The position numbers and the translations under genes are program-made. Positions 45,691-54,021 of a stretch of DNA of 64,000 nt are shown here, one piece after another. Position 1 is the stretch's first letter. Each line of letters opens with the position of its first letter. The notes beneath the pieces are model-generated. The model was given only the letters and a program-made list of their open reading frames with translations, searched no databases and had not been told where the DNA came from. The DNA is from CAXMNX01 sp964194845 (lineage in GTDB: Bacteria; Pseudomonadota; Alphaproteobacteria; Rhodobacterales; Rhodobacteraceae): positions 1 through 64,000 of the forward strand of contig CAXMNX010000014.1 of NCBI GenBank assembly GCA_964194845.1, written 5' to 3'.

Positions 45691-46465
45691 CGGCGACCCG
45701 GGCATCGGCGATGTCGAAGCCCGCCTTGCAAGCGAGGCATTGATTGTCGACGTCGACGGGTATGAAGGCCCGCTCGACCTGCTTTTGATGCTCAGCCGCA
45801 CGCAAAAGGTTGATCTCAGAAAGATCAGCGTGTTGGCGCTGGCCGAGCAGTATTTGTCTTTCATCAACCGCGCCAAGTCCCTTCGCATCGAACTTGCCGC
45901 CGACTACCTTGTCATGGCGGCCTGGCTTGCTTTCCTGAAATCCCGGCTGCTGCTGCCGCCCGACCCCAATGACGATGGCCCAAGCGGCGAAGAACTGGCC
46001 GCACACCTGGCCTTTCAGCTTGAACGCTTGCAGGCGATGCGCGAGGCGGCCGCGAAACTTATGGCGCGCGACCAGAAGGGCCGAGATTTCTTTGGGCGCG
46101 GTATTCCCGAAGACGTGACTCGGGTTCGTCAAATTCGCTATACCGCGACCCTGCTGGATCTGATGCAGGGCTATGCGCGCATTCGCACCCGGGATGATTT
46201 CCGTCCCTATTCGATGGAACGCGAACACGTCATGACGCTGGAACAGGCACTGGAACGGATGCGCGGGTTGATCGGTTTTGCCGGCGAATGGACGGATCTG
46301 CTGTCATGGCTTCCCGATGGCTGGGAAACCGACCCGGCGCGCCGACGCTCGGCAACCGCGTCACATTTTGCCGCCTCGCTCGAACTGGCGAAACTTGGCG
46401 TCATAAAAATCCGGCAGGCAGAAACCTTTGCACCCGTGCAGATCAAGGCGGTCACCAATGGTTGA
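45683..46465 (+). CDS. scpA: Segregation and condensation protein A
   Basis: ScpA is the kleisin subunit of the SMC-ScpAB condensin that compacts and segregates the chromosome. The 260-residue protein has the family start YEGPLDLLLMLSRTQKVDL, LAADYLVMAAWLAFLKSRLLLPP, and a C-terminal winged-helix segment. ATG 45683 with AGGGAG upstream is chosen over TTG 45668. Overlaps of 8 bases with both nagZ and scpB indicate coupled translation. Confidence 0.93.
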   Translation: MPDGDPGIGDVEARLASEALIVDVDGYEGPLDLLLMLSRTQKVDLRKISVLALAEQYLSFINRAKSLRIELAADYLVMAAWLAFLKSRLLLPPDPNDDGPSGEELAAHLAFQLERLQAMREAAAKLMARDQKGRDFFGRGIPEDVTRVRQIRYTATLLDLMQGYARIRTRDDFRPYSMEREHVMTLEQALERMRGLIGFAGEWTDLLSWLPDGWETDPARRRSATASHFAASLELAKLGVIKIRQAETFAPVQIKAVTNG

Positions 46466-47102
46466 AGCGGAAGCGGGAATTGAAAGCCTATTCGAGGCCC
46501 CGCCGCTTGCCGAACAGGAACGGATGGTCGAGGCAATTCTGTTCGCCTCGGCTGAACCGGTCACGGACGCCGAATTGAACGCGCGAATGCCCCACGGTGC
46601 CAACGCCGCCGAGGCGGTTCAGCTTTTGCAAAAACGCTACGATGGCCGTGGTGTCGCAGTTGTGAAAGTTGGCGATGCCTGGGCGATCCGCACCGCGCAA
46701 GACCTCGGGTTCCTGATGCGAAAGGAAACGGTCGAGACCCGAAAACTCAGTCGCGCCGCGATCGAAACACTTGCAATTATCGCTTATCATCAACCGGTTA
46801 CCCGCGCCGAGATCGAAGAGATACGCGGTGTCAGCGTCAGCCGCGGCACCGTCGATCAGCTGCTCGAGCTGGAATGGGTGCGTTTTGGTCGACGCCGAAT
46901 GACGCCGGGGCGACCCGTTACTTACGTCGTCACACAGGGTTTTTTGGATCATTTCGGCCTTGAAAGCGCACGCGACTTGCCAGGTCTGAAAGAGCTTCGC
47001 GCCGCCGGGCTCCTTGAAAACCGACCACCGCCGGGCGAGGCCCTGGTCGACCAAGACGCCGACGACGACGCTCAAGACGAACTATTCGTGGACGAGGATT
47101 AG
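46458..47102 (+). CDS. scpB: Segregation and condensation protein B
   Basis: ScpB forms winged-helix dimers that bind ScpA in the condensin complex. The 214-residue protein shows ERMVEAILFASAEPVT, the ETLAIIAYHQPVTRAEIEEIRG motif, and RTPGRP-like MTPGRPVTYVVT. An acidic tail ends it. It overlaps the end of scpA by 8 bases. Confidence 0.93.
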   Translation: MVEAEAGIESLFEAPPLAEQERMVEAILFASAEPVTDAELNARMPHGANAAEAVQLLQKRYDGRGVAVVKVGDAWAIRTAQDLGFLMRKETVETRKLSRAAIETLAIIAYHQPVTRAEIEEIRGVSVSRGTVDQLLELEWVRFGRRRMTPGRPVTYVVTQGFLDHFGLESARDLPGLKELRAAGLLENRPPPGEALVDQDADDDAQDELFVDED

Positions 47103-47105
47103 GGC

Positions 47106-47258
47106 ATGAATGTCGACGGACTTATTCGGATGCTTTTTCGCATGTTCATGCGGCGGGGAATGAAGCACCTGGCCAAGCGGGCAGGCGGCAACAATGATCC
47201 TCGCCTGAAAAACGCAAAACGCGCAGCGAAGGTCGCTCGGCGCGCGGGCCGGATGTAG
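47106..47258 (+). CDS. 50-residue basic protein downstream of scpB
   Basis: An ATG three bases after the scpB stop, with GGGC before it, opens a 50-codon frame. The product has a hydrophobic/methionine-rich start (LIRMLFRMFMRRGMKHLAKR) and a lysine/arginine/alanine-rich rest (KNAKRAAKVARRAGRM). The tight spacing and biased codon use support it being real. I do not recognise a function; an amphipathic membrane-surface peptide is possible. Confidence 0.6.
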   Translation: MNVDGLIRMLFRMFMRRGMKHLAKRAGGNNDPRLKNAKRAAKVARRAGRM

Positions 47259-47393
47259 GCCCGACAGGACTAGTCGGACGGCTAAGCGGATTGCGTTTTC
47301 AAAGAGACATCGTGCATCAATCTTTGCGTTCGAAATCAGTGGTATGCTGATTGAGAGGCCGCGAAATTTGGTTCAATTTGAATGCAAACCGAG
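47259..47393. other. Gap between convergent genes
   Basis: A 135-base stretch between the small basic gene and dcd. A short CCGAC/GTCGG pair lies near its start; there is no clear terminator and no gene. Confidence 0.4.
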
Positions 47394-48470
47394 CTAAGCG
47401 GCGCGAAAATGCTTCGAAAGCTTAAGTCCCTGACCCTGATAATTCGACGCGATACCCCGGCCATAAAGCGCATCCGGCACCGCCGCCATTTTCTCGTAGA
47501 CTAGCCGCCCGACAATCTGACCGTGTTCCAACACGAACGGCGCTTCGTGGCACCGCACCTCCAGCACACCGCGTGATCCAGCCCCGCCAGCCTCGGCCCA
47601 TCCGAATCCCGGATCAAAAAACCCGGCATAATGCACGCGAAATTCTCCGACCATGGCCAAGTATGGCGCCATTTCAGCCGCGTGGTCCGGCGGGATCGTC
47701 ACCGCCTCGCGGCTGACGAGGATATAAAACGCACCGGGGTCGAGGACGATCCGACCACTGTCGCTGTGAACGTCTTCCCAATATTTCGATGAGTCATAAT
47801 GACTTATTTTATCCAAATCAATCAAGCCGGTATGCGGTTTTGCGCGATATCCAACCAACGTCCCCGAAGCTGGGCGAAGGTCAACTGAAAACCCCAGCCC
47901 TTCCGAGATAACCGCCTGACCCGAAACAAGGCCCACCTCGTCGTGCAGGGCCTTCAGCGCCTGATCTTCAAGAACCGTCTGCCCGCGGCGAAATCGAACC
48001 TGGTTCAAACGCATCCCCGGTCGCACCAGCACCGAAAACGAGCGCGGACAGATCTCGGCATAAAGCGGGCCGGAATAACCCTTTGGAATGCGATCAAACT
48101 CTGTCCCGCCGTCTATGATCGTGCGGGTCAAAAGGTCCAACCGCCCGGTCGAGCTTTTGGCGTTGGCGACGGCGTTTACATCCTCGGGCAACGCCAGCCG
48201 CTCCATCAGCGGCACCACATAGACACAGCCCTTTTCCAGCACCGCCCCGTCGCTCAGGTCGATCCGGTGCATTTCAAAATCGGCCAGACGATCAGTAACC
48301 GTGCTGCCACCAGCGGCAAGAAACGACGCGCGCACCCGATAGGCGACGGTCCCCAACCGAAGGTCAAGCGAGGCGGGTTGCAATTGCTCGGGGATAATGA
48401 CCGGATCCGCAGTAATCTGCCCGGTCTCGATCATCGCTTTTAGCGCGCTGTCGGGAAGAACGCCGGTCAT
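47394..48470 (-). CDS. dcd: 2'-deoxycytidine 5'-triphosphate deaminase (long, duplicated form)
   Basis: This 358-residue protein contains two copies of the dUTPase/dCTP-deaminase beta fold, unlike the ~190-residue E. coli Dcd. The first half has LQPASLDLRLG, ANAKSSTGRLDLLTRTI and GPLYAEICPRSFSVLVRPGMRLNQVR. The second has LDPGAFYILVSREAVTIPP and a conserved VHYAGFFDPGFGW motif. It matches the alphaproteobacterial long-form family (PF06559) and should make dUTP from dCTP for thymidylate synthesis. It is followed by tRNA-Pro on the other side of its start. Confidence 0.88.
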   Translation of the reverse strand: MTGVLPDSALKAMIETGQITADPVIIPEQLQPASLDLRLGTVAYRVRASFLAAGGSTVTDRLADFEMHRIDLSDGAVLEKGCVYVVPLMERLALPEDVNAVANAKSSTGRLDLLTRTIIDGGTEFDRIPKGYSGPLYAEICPRSFSVLVRPGMRLNQVRFRRGQTVLEDQALKALHDEVGLVSGQAVISEGLGFSVDLRPASGTLVGYRAKPHTGLIDLDKISHYDSSKYWEDVHSDSGRIVLDPGAFYILVSREAVTIPPDHAAEMAPYLAMVGEFRVHYAGFFDPGFGWAEAGGAGSRGVLEVRCHEAPFVLEHGQIVGRLVYEKMAAVPDALYGRGIASNYQGQGLKLSKHFRAA

Positions 48471-48495
48471 CTGTCCCCCACGATATTGATCTGAT

Positions 48496-48573
48496 TGGTC
48501 GGGCTAGCAGGATTTGAACCTGCGACCTTCCGTCCCCCAGACGGACGCGCTAACCAGGCTGCGCCATAGCCCG
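48496..48573 (-). tRNA. tRNA-Pro (GGG)
   Basis: On the minus strand: acceptor CGGGCTA/TAGCCCG with encoded CCA, D-arm GGCGCAGCCTGGTTAGCGC, anticodon stem TCCGT/ACGGA with loop CTGGGGG, T-arm GCAGGTTCAAATCCTGC. The anticodon GGG corresponds to plus-strand 48536-48538. Confidence 0.96.
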
Positions 48574-48664
48574 ACGGGCCGGGTTCTGACCGAATTTCCA
48601 TGCGGGGGCAAGTGCGGAAGTGAGGCTTCGGTCGGTCACGAATACTATCAACCGTCCGCATAGC

Positions 48665-49369
48665 TCAGTGAAGCCGCTCCCGAAGTGAAAGAAGCCGCGC
48701 TTTCGCATCGGTAAGTGTCGAACGATGCTTTGCAAGTTCTGTTGATCGCACACCGGCCAGTCGCGCCGCAATTCCGGGCTGGCTTGGATATCCCGGTGCA
48801 TCGTCCTCGACATCCTCGGACGGAACATCAGGTGTATCGGGAATTGTCGTGCTCGGCCTTTCCTCGCCATCTGCTGCCACAGATGCGTCATCGGTGGCTT
48901 CCTGCCCGGGTTCGGGAAATATATCCGGTTGATCATCGTCGCTGTCTTCGCCAGCCGCCGCGTCGCTGGCGTCATCGTCGACGGTGCGTGCCGCAGGTGC
49001 CGCGACGTGCGTCCCTCGTGCTGCCGATGCCGGTGCCGCCGCGTCCGCCAGGCTTGCCTCGTGTTCGATCACGTCTGCATCGTCGATCTCGCTATCCAGC
49101 GCCTTCGAGAATGAAGAAACGTGCTTAATGCCTTGCTCACGCAAGACTTTCTGCACAGCGCGAATGGTCATCCCTTGGTCGTGCAAAAGCGATTTGACAC
49201 CACCGATCAGCCGCATATCGGCGGGGCGGTAATATCTGCGCCCGCCTGCGCGCTTTACGGGTTTGATCTGGCTGAAGCGGCTTTCCCAAAACCGCAGAAC
49301 ATGGGTCGGGATATCAAGCCACTCGGCCACTTCCGAGATTGTGCGGAAGGCGTCGGGCGATTTTTCCAT
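48665..49369 (-). CDS. MerR-family regulator downstream of ihfA
   Basis: The 234-residue protein has a MerR helix-turn-helix (FRTISEVAEWLDIPTHVLRFWESRF, RRYYRPADMRLI) and GMTIRAVQKVL. A long acidic, low-complexity middle (about 110-200) follows, and then a basic C-terminal helix. It has no metal-type cysteines. This regulator beside ihfA is a recurrent alphaproteobacterial gene; its targets are not known to me. It starts 11 bases after the ihfA stop. Confidence 0.87.
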   Translation of the reverse strand: MEKSPDAFRTISEVAEWLDIPTHVLRFWESRFSQIKPVKRAGGRRYYRPADMRLIGGVKSLLHDQGMTIRAVQKVLREQGIKHVSSFSKALDSEIDDADVIEHEASLADAAAPASAARGTHVAAPAARTVDDDASDAAAGEDSDDDQPDIFPEPGQEATDDASVAADGEERPSTTIPDTPDVPSEDVEDDAPGYPSQPGIAARLAGVRSTELAKHRSTLTDAKARLLSLRERLH

Positions 49370-49380
49370 CGGATTTGGTT

Positions 49381-49683
49381 TTACCGTTTGTTGCCAGCGG
49401 CCACGCGGTCCTTCATCAGATGCGAGGGCCGAAATGTCAAAACGCGACGCGGAAGGATCGGGACTTCTTCGCCGGTCTTCGGGTTGCGACCAACGCGAGC
49501 AGCCTTGTCACGGACAGAAAAAGTTCCAAACGACGAAATTTTCACCTGCTGGCCGGAAACAAGCGCATCCGACATATGTTGCAGCACGCTTTCAACCAGT
49601 TGCGCGGATTCGTTGCGGCTCAATCCGACCTCGCGAAATACCGATTCGCTCAGGTCCATGCGGGTCAGTGTCTTTTCGCTCAT
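49381..49683 (-). CDS. ihfA: Integration host factor subunit alpha
   Basis: IHF-alpha pairs with IHF-beta to bend DNA sharply in replication, recombination and transcription. The 100-residue protein shows the HU/IHF fold with KISSFGTFSVRDKAARVGRNPKTGEE, the DNA-intercalating arm region. Length is normal. The ATG has GGGGGAG upstream. It lies 89 bases after the fabH stop on the same strand. Confidence 0.95.
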   Translation of the reverse strand: MSEKTLTRMDLSESVFREVGLSRNESAQLVESVLQHMSDALVSGQQVKISSFGTFSVRDKAARVGRNPKTGEEVPILPRRVLTFRPSHLMKDRVAAGNKR

Positions 49684-49772
49684 GCTCTCCCCCTATTCAT
49701 AATTTCGGAAAGCATGGTCGTGTTGATTTTCCGAGTCAATAACAAGCCCTTAAGAAAAGAGGTTAAAGGCGG

Positions 49773-50744
49773 TTACCAGCGCAAAACAACCGACCCCCAG
49801 GCCAGTCCGCCGCCAATTGCCTCGGTTACCAGCAGATCTCCGGGCTTAATCTGCCCGCGCGCGACCCCGACCGACAGCGCCAGGGGAATCGATGCCGCCG
49901 ATGTGTTGCCGTGGTCCTGAACGGTCACAACAACGCGGTCCATGCCAACACCCACCTTTTGCGAAGTGGCCTTGATGATCCTCAGGTTCGCTTGATGCGG
50001 AACGATCCAGTCAACGTCGACCGCCGCCAGCCCCACCTTTGCCAAAGCCGTCTCTGCCGTCGACGCCAGCTTTTCGACAGCGTGGCGAAAAACTTCCTTA
50101 CCTTGCATTCGAAGCTGCCCGGTTGTCTGGGTGGAAACACCGCCATCGACGAATAGAATGTCCCGATAGCGACCATCAGAATTCAGGTCAGTCGCCAAAA
50201 CGCCCCGGTCGGCGTTTGTGCCGTCGCCGGACGCCGCCTCGAGCACCAGCGCCCCGGCACCATCACCAAACAGAACGCAAGTACCGCGATCGTCCCAGTC
50301 CAGGATGCGGCTGAACGTCTCGGCGCCGATCACCATCACGCGCGTGGCCTGACCGGAAACGATCAGCGCATTCGCATTTGCCAGCGCAAATACAAACCCG
50401 GCACAAACTGCCTGAACATCAAATGCAAACCCCCTGGTCATTCCAAGGCGGCACTGGACCATAGTGGCGGCGGACGGAAAGGTCAGATCGGCGGTCGAGG
50501 TCGCAACGATTATCGCGTCTATGTCATCGGCAGAAAGCCCGGCCGCCGATAGTGCATTTTCCGCAGCATTCGCGGCCATATCCGACGTTGTTTCGCCTTC
50601 CGCCGCAAAATGGCGCCGTTCAATCCCCGATCTTGATCGTATCCAATCGTCCGAGGTGTCGATTTTGTCTTCGAACCAGCTGTTAGGGACCACGCGGTCC
50701 GGCAGATAGTGCCCGACGCCTCGCACCTGGGCACGTGTTGTCAT
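49773..50744 (-). CDS. fabH: 3-oxoacyl-ACP synthase III
   Basis: FabH starts fatty acid synthesis by condensing acetyl-CoA with malonyl-ACP. The 323-residue thiolase-fold enzyme has the catalytic triad Cys114 (AVCAGF), His250 (VPHQANLRI) and Asn280 (GNTSAASIP). Its start overlaps the plsX stop by four bases, so the two are probably translated together. Confidence 0.96.
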   Translation of the reverse strand: MTTRAQVRGVGHYLPDRVVPNSWFEDKIDTSDDWIRSRSGIERRHFAAEGETTSDMAANAAENALSAAGLSADDIDAIIVATSTADLTFPSAATMVQCRLGMTRGFAFDVQAVCAGFVFALANANALIVSGQATRVMVIGAETFSRILDWDDRGTCVLFGDGAGALVLEAASGDGTNADRGVLATDLNSDGRYRDILFVDGGVSTQTTGQLRMQGKEVFRHAVEKLASTAETALAKVGLAAVDVDWIVPHQANLRIIKATSQKVGVGMDRVVVTVQDHGNTSAASIPLALSVGVARGQIKPGDLLVTEAIGGGLAWGSVVLRW

Positions 50745-51847
50745 CCGATCTGCTCGTTTTCTTGTTCTGAACCGCCGTCGTCCTGCCGTGGCACCGGTGC
50801 GGCCGCGACCCGCGCGGCAAGCCTCTCGGTGAACCCGCCTTCGGCCAGACGAAACGCAAGTTTGATGGCGGATGCAACGCCGGTTGCATCGGCTGATCCG
50901 TGCGATTTCACCACCGTGCCGTTCAATCCAAGAAAGACGCCGCCGTTCACTCTGCGCGGATCAATCCGCATGGAAAGACGCTTCAAAGACGTCAACGCAA
51001 TCAACGCCGCAATCCGGCTCAGCGGCGTGGCGCGGAACGCTTGGCTCAGAAATTCCCGGATCAGTGAGGCCGTGCCTTCACCCGTCTTCAGCGCCACATT
51101 CCCAGTGAAACCATCGGTGACAATCACGTCCACCCGGCTTGAGGGGATATCGCTGCCTTCGACAAAGCCAATAAAGTCCAGCTCGGCCAGCGGGGCGGCC
51201 TTTGTGATCAGATCGAAGGCCTCTCTGATCTCGCTCCGGCCCTTGTGCTCTTCGGTGCCGACATTCAGAAGCCCGATCCGGGGCCGCTCGATCCCCAGAC
51301 CGTTCCGTGCGTAAGAGCCGCCCATCAAGGCGTATTGCAGCAGGTCTTTTTCATCGGCGCGAATGTCGGCGCCGACATCCAGCATCACATTGAAGCCGCC
51401 GGCGTTTCGCGACGGCCAAAGAATTGCTATTGCGGGCCGGTCGACGCCGGGCAGTTTGCGCAGCAGCAGCATCGATACTGCCATCAAAGCGCCGGTGTTC
51501 CCGCACGAGATCACCGCCCCGGCCTCACCGCGCTTCACCGCCTCGACGGCGGACCACATCGACGTGCCTTTTCCGTTCCGCATCACGTAGCTGGGCTTGG
51601 CGTCCATCGTGACGACCTCGGCCACGTCGCGCACCTCGCAGCGGTCGCCCAGTCCGCTACGTTCGGTCAAAGGCGTCAGCGTGGTCGCTGGCCCATGCAC
51701 AAGAAATCCGACGTTCGGGTTCTTCTCTGCACTATGCGTGATGCCAGCGATAACGGCCTTTGGCCCCAGATCGCCGCCCATTGCGTCAACAGAGATGATT
51801 ATGCGCTGGCCGCCGGTGTCGCTGGTCTGCTCGGTCGTTGCCGTCAT
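50741..51847 (-). CDS. plsX: Phosphate acyltransferase PlsX
   Basis: PlsX makes acyl-phosphate from acyl-ACP for phospholipid synthesis. The 368-residue protein starts with the family's ISVDAMGGDLGPKAVI and contains SCGNTGALM, LLNVGTEEHKG, and VIVTDGFTGNVALK. It lies 26 bases after rpmF, part of the conserved DUF177-rpmF-plsX-fabH order that links ribosome and membrane synthesis. Confidence 0.96.
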   Translation of the reverse strand: MTATTEQTSDTGGQRIIISVDAMGGDLGPKAVIAGITHSAEKNPNVGFLVHGPATTLTPLTERSGLGDRCEVRDVAEVVTMDAKPSYVMRNGKGTSMWSAVEAVKRGEAGAVISCGNTGALMAVSMLLLRKLPGVDRPAIAILWPSRNAGGFNVMLDVGADIRADEKDLLQYALMGGSYARNGLGIERPRIGLLNVGTEEHKGRSEIREAFDLITKAAPLAELDFIGFVEGSDIPSSRVDVIVTDGFTGNVALKTGEGTASLIREFLSQAFRATPLSRIAALIALTSLKRLSMRIDPRRVNGGVFLGLNGTVVKSHGSADATGVASAIKLAFRLAEGGFTERLAARVAAAPVPRQDDGGSEQENEQIG

Positions 51848-51873
51848 TACCGGGCCGGGGCGCGCGCGGGCGC

Positions 51874-52080
51874 TCAGGCCGCGTCGTCGTCTAGGTCGAT
51901 CTCGCCAACCTGGGCGACCACTTCACGGGCGGCGTAGTGACCGCAGGCCCCGCAAACATGGTGCGGACGCTTCAACTCTCCGCAATTCGGACATTCTGCC
52001 GGATTTGCAGCGACTAAAGCATCGTGCGCGCGGCGCATGTTGCGGCGCGACTTGGTAATCTTATTCTGGGGGACTGCCAT
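51874..52080 (-). CDS. rpmF: 50S ribosomal protein L32
   Basis: The 68-residue protein has the L32 start AVPQNKITKSRRNMRRAHD and a zinc-ribbon CPNCGELKRPHHVCGACG. The full C4-type cysteines suggest the zinc-containing form. An acidic tail (EIDLDDDAA) ends it. Confidence 0.96.
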   Translation of the reverse strand: MAVPQNKITKSRRNMRRAHDALVAANPAECPNCGELKRPHHVCGACGHYAAREVVAQVGEIDLDDDAA

Positions 52081-52231
52081 GTCACATCCTAAATATCATG
52101 CGGGGCGCGCGTGCTGCCCCTGTTAGCGGTGGGTCGCCGCGGTCATACGCTTTGCCGTAGCCCGTGTCCAACCCAATCATCCGAACGAGGCCGGGAACAT
52201 ACCCGGATTCCCTTCAAACGCAAGCGCGATT

Positions 52232-52786
52232 TCAGCCACCGTTTGACCCGCTGTCCGAACCGCCATCGCTCAGGCGATCCTTTAAGGATTTTAACGAAGA
52301 AAATGGCTTTGCATCTTCATTGGACATCGGCTCGGTTCCCGGTGCTGCGACACGCAATTCAACAGGATCAACACCCTCGGCGCGCGGCCATGCAGGCAGC
52401 GCCAGTGCAAGCGCTTCTTCCATCACCTGAAGCAAATCGACCGCATCGGGCATTGGCTCGACCGTATCGTCGTCGGGCATCTCGATCTCTTCACCCTCCG
52501 GCAACGGTGCGGTCGCTGCCAGATAGCGTCGGATCACCGGCTCGTCGATACGTGTCGTGACCGGTTCAAATGTCACCACGCATGGCTGCGTCACCGTCGC
52601 GCCCAGCGTGCCATTCAGGCGCCAGTCCCTGTCGCCATCGGGTGATAACGACCCGGCAAAGCGCAGTTTCTTAAGCGCCAGCAGACCAAGCGTCTCGGTC
52701 AGGGCCGCTCGCGCGTTGCTGTCCGGCCGCAGATCAAAGTCGGTCGTTCTTGCCAAATCGGCCAACCGCAGTCGCGTTTCTGCCAT
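52232..52786 (-). CDS. DUF177 (YceD-like) protein
   Basis: The 184-residue protein shows the DUF177 pattern: RLADLARTTDFDLRP, the central GTLGATVTQPCVVTFEPVTTRIDEPVIRRY, and an acidic segment before the VDPVEL motif. YceD homologues have been linked to 23S rRNA processing or accumulation. It is the first gene of the rpmF-plsX-fabH unit and divergent from bamE. Confidence 0.88.
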   Translation of the reverse strand: MAETRLRLADLARTTDFDLRPDSNARAALTETLGLLALKKLRFAGSLSPDGDRDWRLNGTLGATVTQPCVVTFEPVTTRIDEPVIRRYLAATAPLPEGEEIEMPDDDTVEPMPDAVDLLQVMEEALALALPAWPRAEGVDPVELRVAAPGTEPMSNEDAKPFSSLKSLKDRLSDGGSDSGSNGG

Positions 52787-52866
52787 CGGCTCACTCCTTG
52801 ATCCGGTGAAATTCTGTCGCTATGCCGACTAGGCGGCGATGCGCCGCTTGGCAAGAGGTGGGCACG

Positions 52867-53334
52867 TTGAGCGAATTTGGGCGCGCGATCAGGCGAGCGG
52901 CACTGGTATTGGCAGTTTTAAGCGTTGCGCCAGCGTGCGCGCGCCTAAGCGACAGCCACGGCTATATCCCCGAGCAGACAGCACTTGATGACATCGTCGT
53001 CGGCCAGGACACCGTTGCGACCGCGTCGCTCATCCTCGGCCGCCCAAGCACCAGCGGCATCGTCGATGAACGCGGTTGGTACTATGTCCGGTCCGACTAC
53101 GAGCGATTTCTCTGGCGCGCGCCCGAGGAGGTGAACCGCCAGGTTGTCGCGGTGACTTTCGACGAAGCTGGCGTGATTGAAAATGTTGAGCGGTTTGGGC
53201 TCGAGGAAGGTCAGGTCGTCGTTCTGTCGCGGCGCGTGACGACATCCAACACCCAGGGCGTGAGCTTCCTGCGACAGCTTTTCTCGAACCTCGGCAATTT
53301 CGACGCCGGGCAGTTGTTTGGCCAGGGCGGTTAA
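52867..53334 (+). CDS. bamE: Outer membrane assembly lipoprotein BamE
   Basis: BamE is a small lipoprotein of the BAM complex that inserts outer-membrane proteins. The 155-residue product starts at TTG 52867, supported by AGAGGTGG five bases upstream; a longer frame to 52822 lacks a ribosome site. It has a lipoprotein signal ending at Cys24 (APAC) and the SmpA/OmlA fold: GQDTVATASLILGRPSTSG, GWYYVRSDYERF and VVAVTFDEAGVIENVERFG. Confidence 0.9.
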   Translation: MSEFGRAIRRAALVLAVLSVAPACARLSDSHGYIPEQTALDDIVVGQDTVATASLILGRPSTSGIVDERGWYYVRSDYERFLWRAPEEVNRQVVAVTFDEAGVIENVERFGLEEGQVVVLSRRVTTSNTQGVSFLRQLFSNLGNFDAGQLFGQGG

Positions 53335-53372
53335 CGAACGATCCGCTCCGGTCAGCGCAACAGACATTATTA

Positions 53373-53397
53373 GGGCGACCGTCAAGAACGGCCGCCC
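53373..53397. terminator. Strong hairpin between bamE and msrB
   Basis: GGGCGACCGT pairs with ACGGCCGCCC (one mismatch) around CAAGA in the convergent gap. No T run follows on either strand, so it may act as a bidirectional mRNA-end structure. Confidence 0.4.
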
Positions 53398-53515
53398 GTG
53401 CCTCCGGCGGGAGTGTTTGAGCCAGGAAGAAGGCACAATTTAAGCCAATTTGTCTTTCATCTTTTCAAAAATACGCATGGCCAACCCCGCGAGTCAGTCC
53501 AAGGCGCATACCTGA

Positions 53516-53917
53516 TCAGCCGTCGTCGTCCGCAGCTTCAAACGCCAGCGAAACGCCATTGATGCAATACCGCAATCCGGTTGGCTGCGGGCCATCGGGA
53601 AACACATGGCCCAAATGCCCGTCGCAGCGATTGCAATGCACTTCAGTCCGCCGCATGAAAAGGCTCCGGTCATCGGTTTCGCCGACCATTTCCCCCTCCA
53701 TTGGCTGATAAAACGACGGCCAGCCAGTGCCGCTATCGAACTTATGCGCCTGATCGAACAAAGGCGCACCGCAGCCTTTACAGCTAAACTTGCCCGGATC
53801 CTTGGGAAAATCGTCGTTGGTAAACGCGCGTTCTGTCCCGTGTTTGCGCAGAACCTTATATTCAAGATCATCAAGTTCGGCGCGCCAGTCCTGGTCTGAT
53901 TTGACGATTTTTTCCAT
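53516..53917 (-). CDS. msrB: Peptide-methionine (R)-S-oxide reductase
   Basis: MsrB repairs oxidised methionine in proteins. The 133-residue protein has four zinc cysteines (Cys46/49 in CKGC, Cys95/98 in CNRC), the FDSGTGWPSF motif and the catalytic Cys118 in RYCINGVSL. ATG 53917 is preceded by GAGGGGA; upstream in-frame codons lack a ribosome site. It is divergent from the acyltransferase gene. Confidence 0.95.
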   Translation of the reverse strand: MEKIVKSDQDWRAELDDLEYKVLRKHGTERAFTNDDFPKDPGKFSCKGCGAPLFDQAHKFDSGTGWPSFYQPMEGEMVGETDDRSLFMRRTEVHCNRCDGHLGHVFPDGPQPTGLRYCINGVSLAFEAADDDG

Positions 53918-54021
53918 GGCTTTCCCCTCAAGTCGTGAATGTGCTGCGGATTGCGCCGCTGCCGGTCGTCGCACATATAGGGGCGGAAGCCTCTGCAACC
54001 AACAACGGGCGGGCTCTTAGA

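Noticed and set aside
49121..49702. Plus-strand frame opposite merR and ihfA.
   Set aside because: Runs antisense to two well-supported genes and has no family features.
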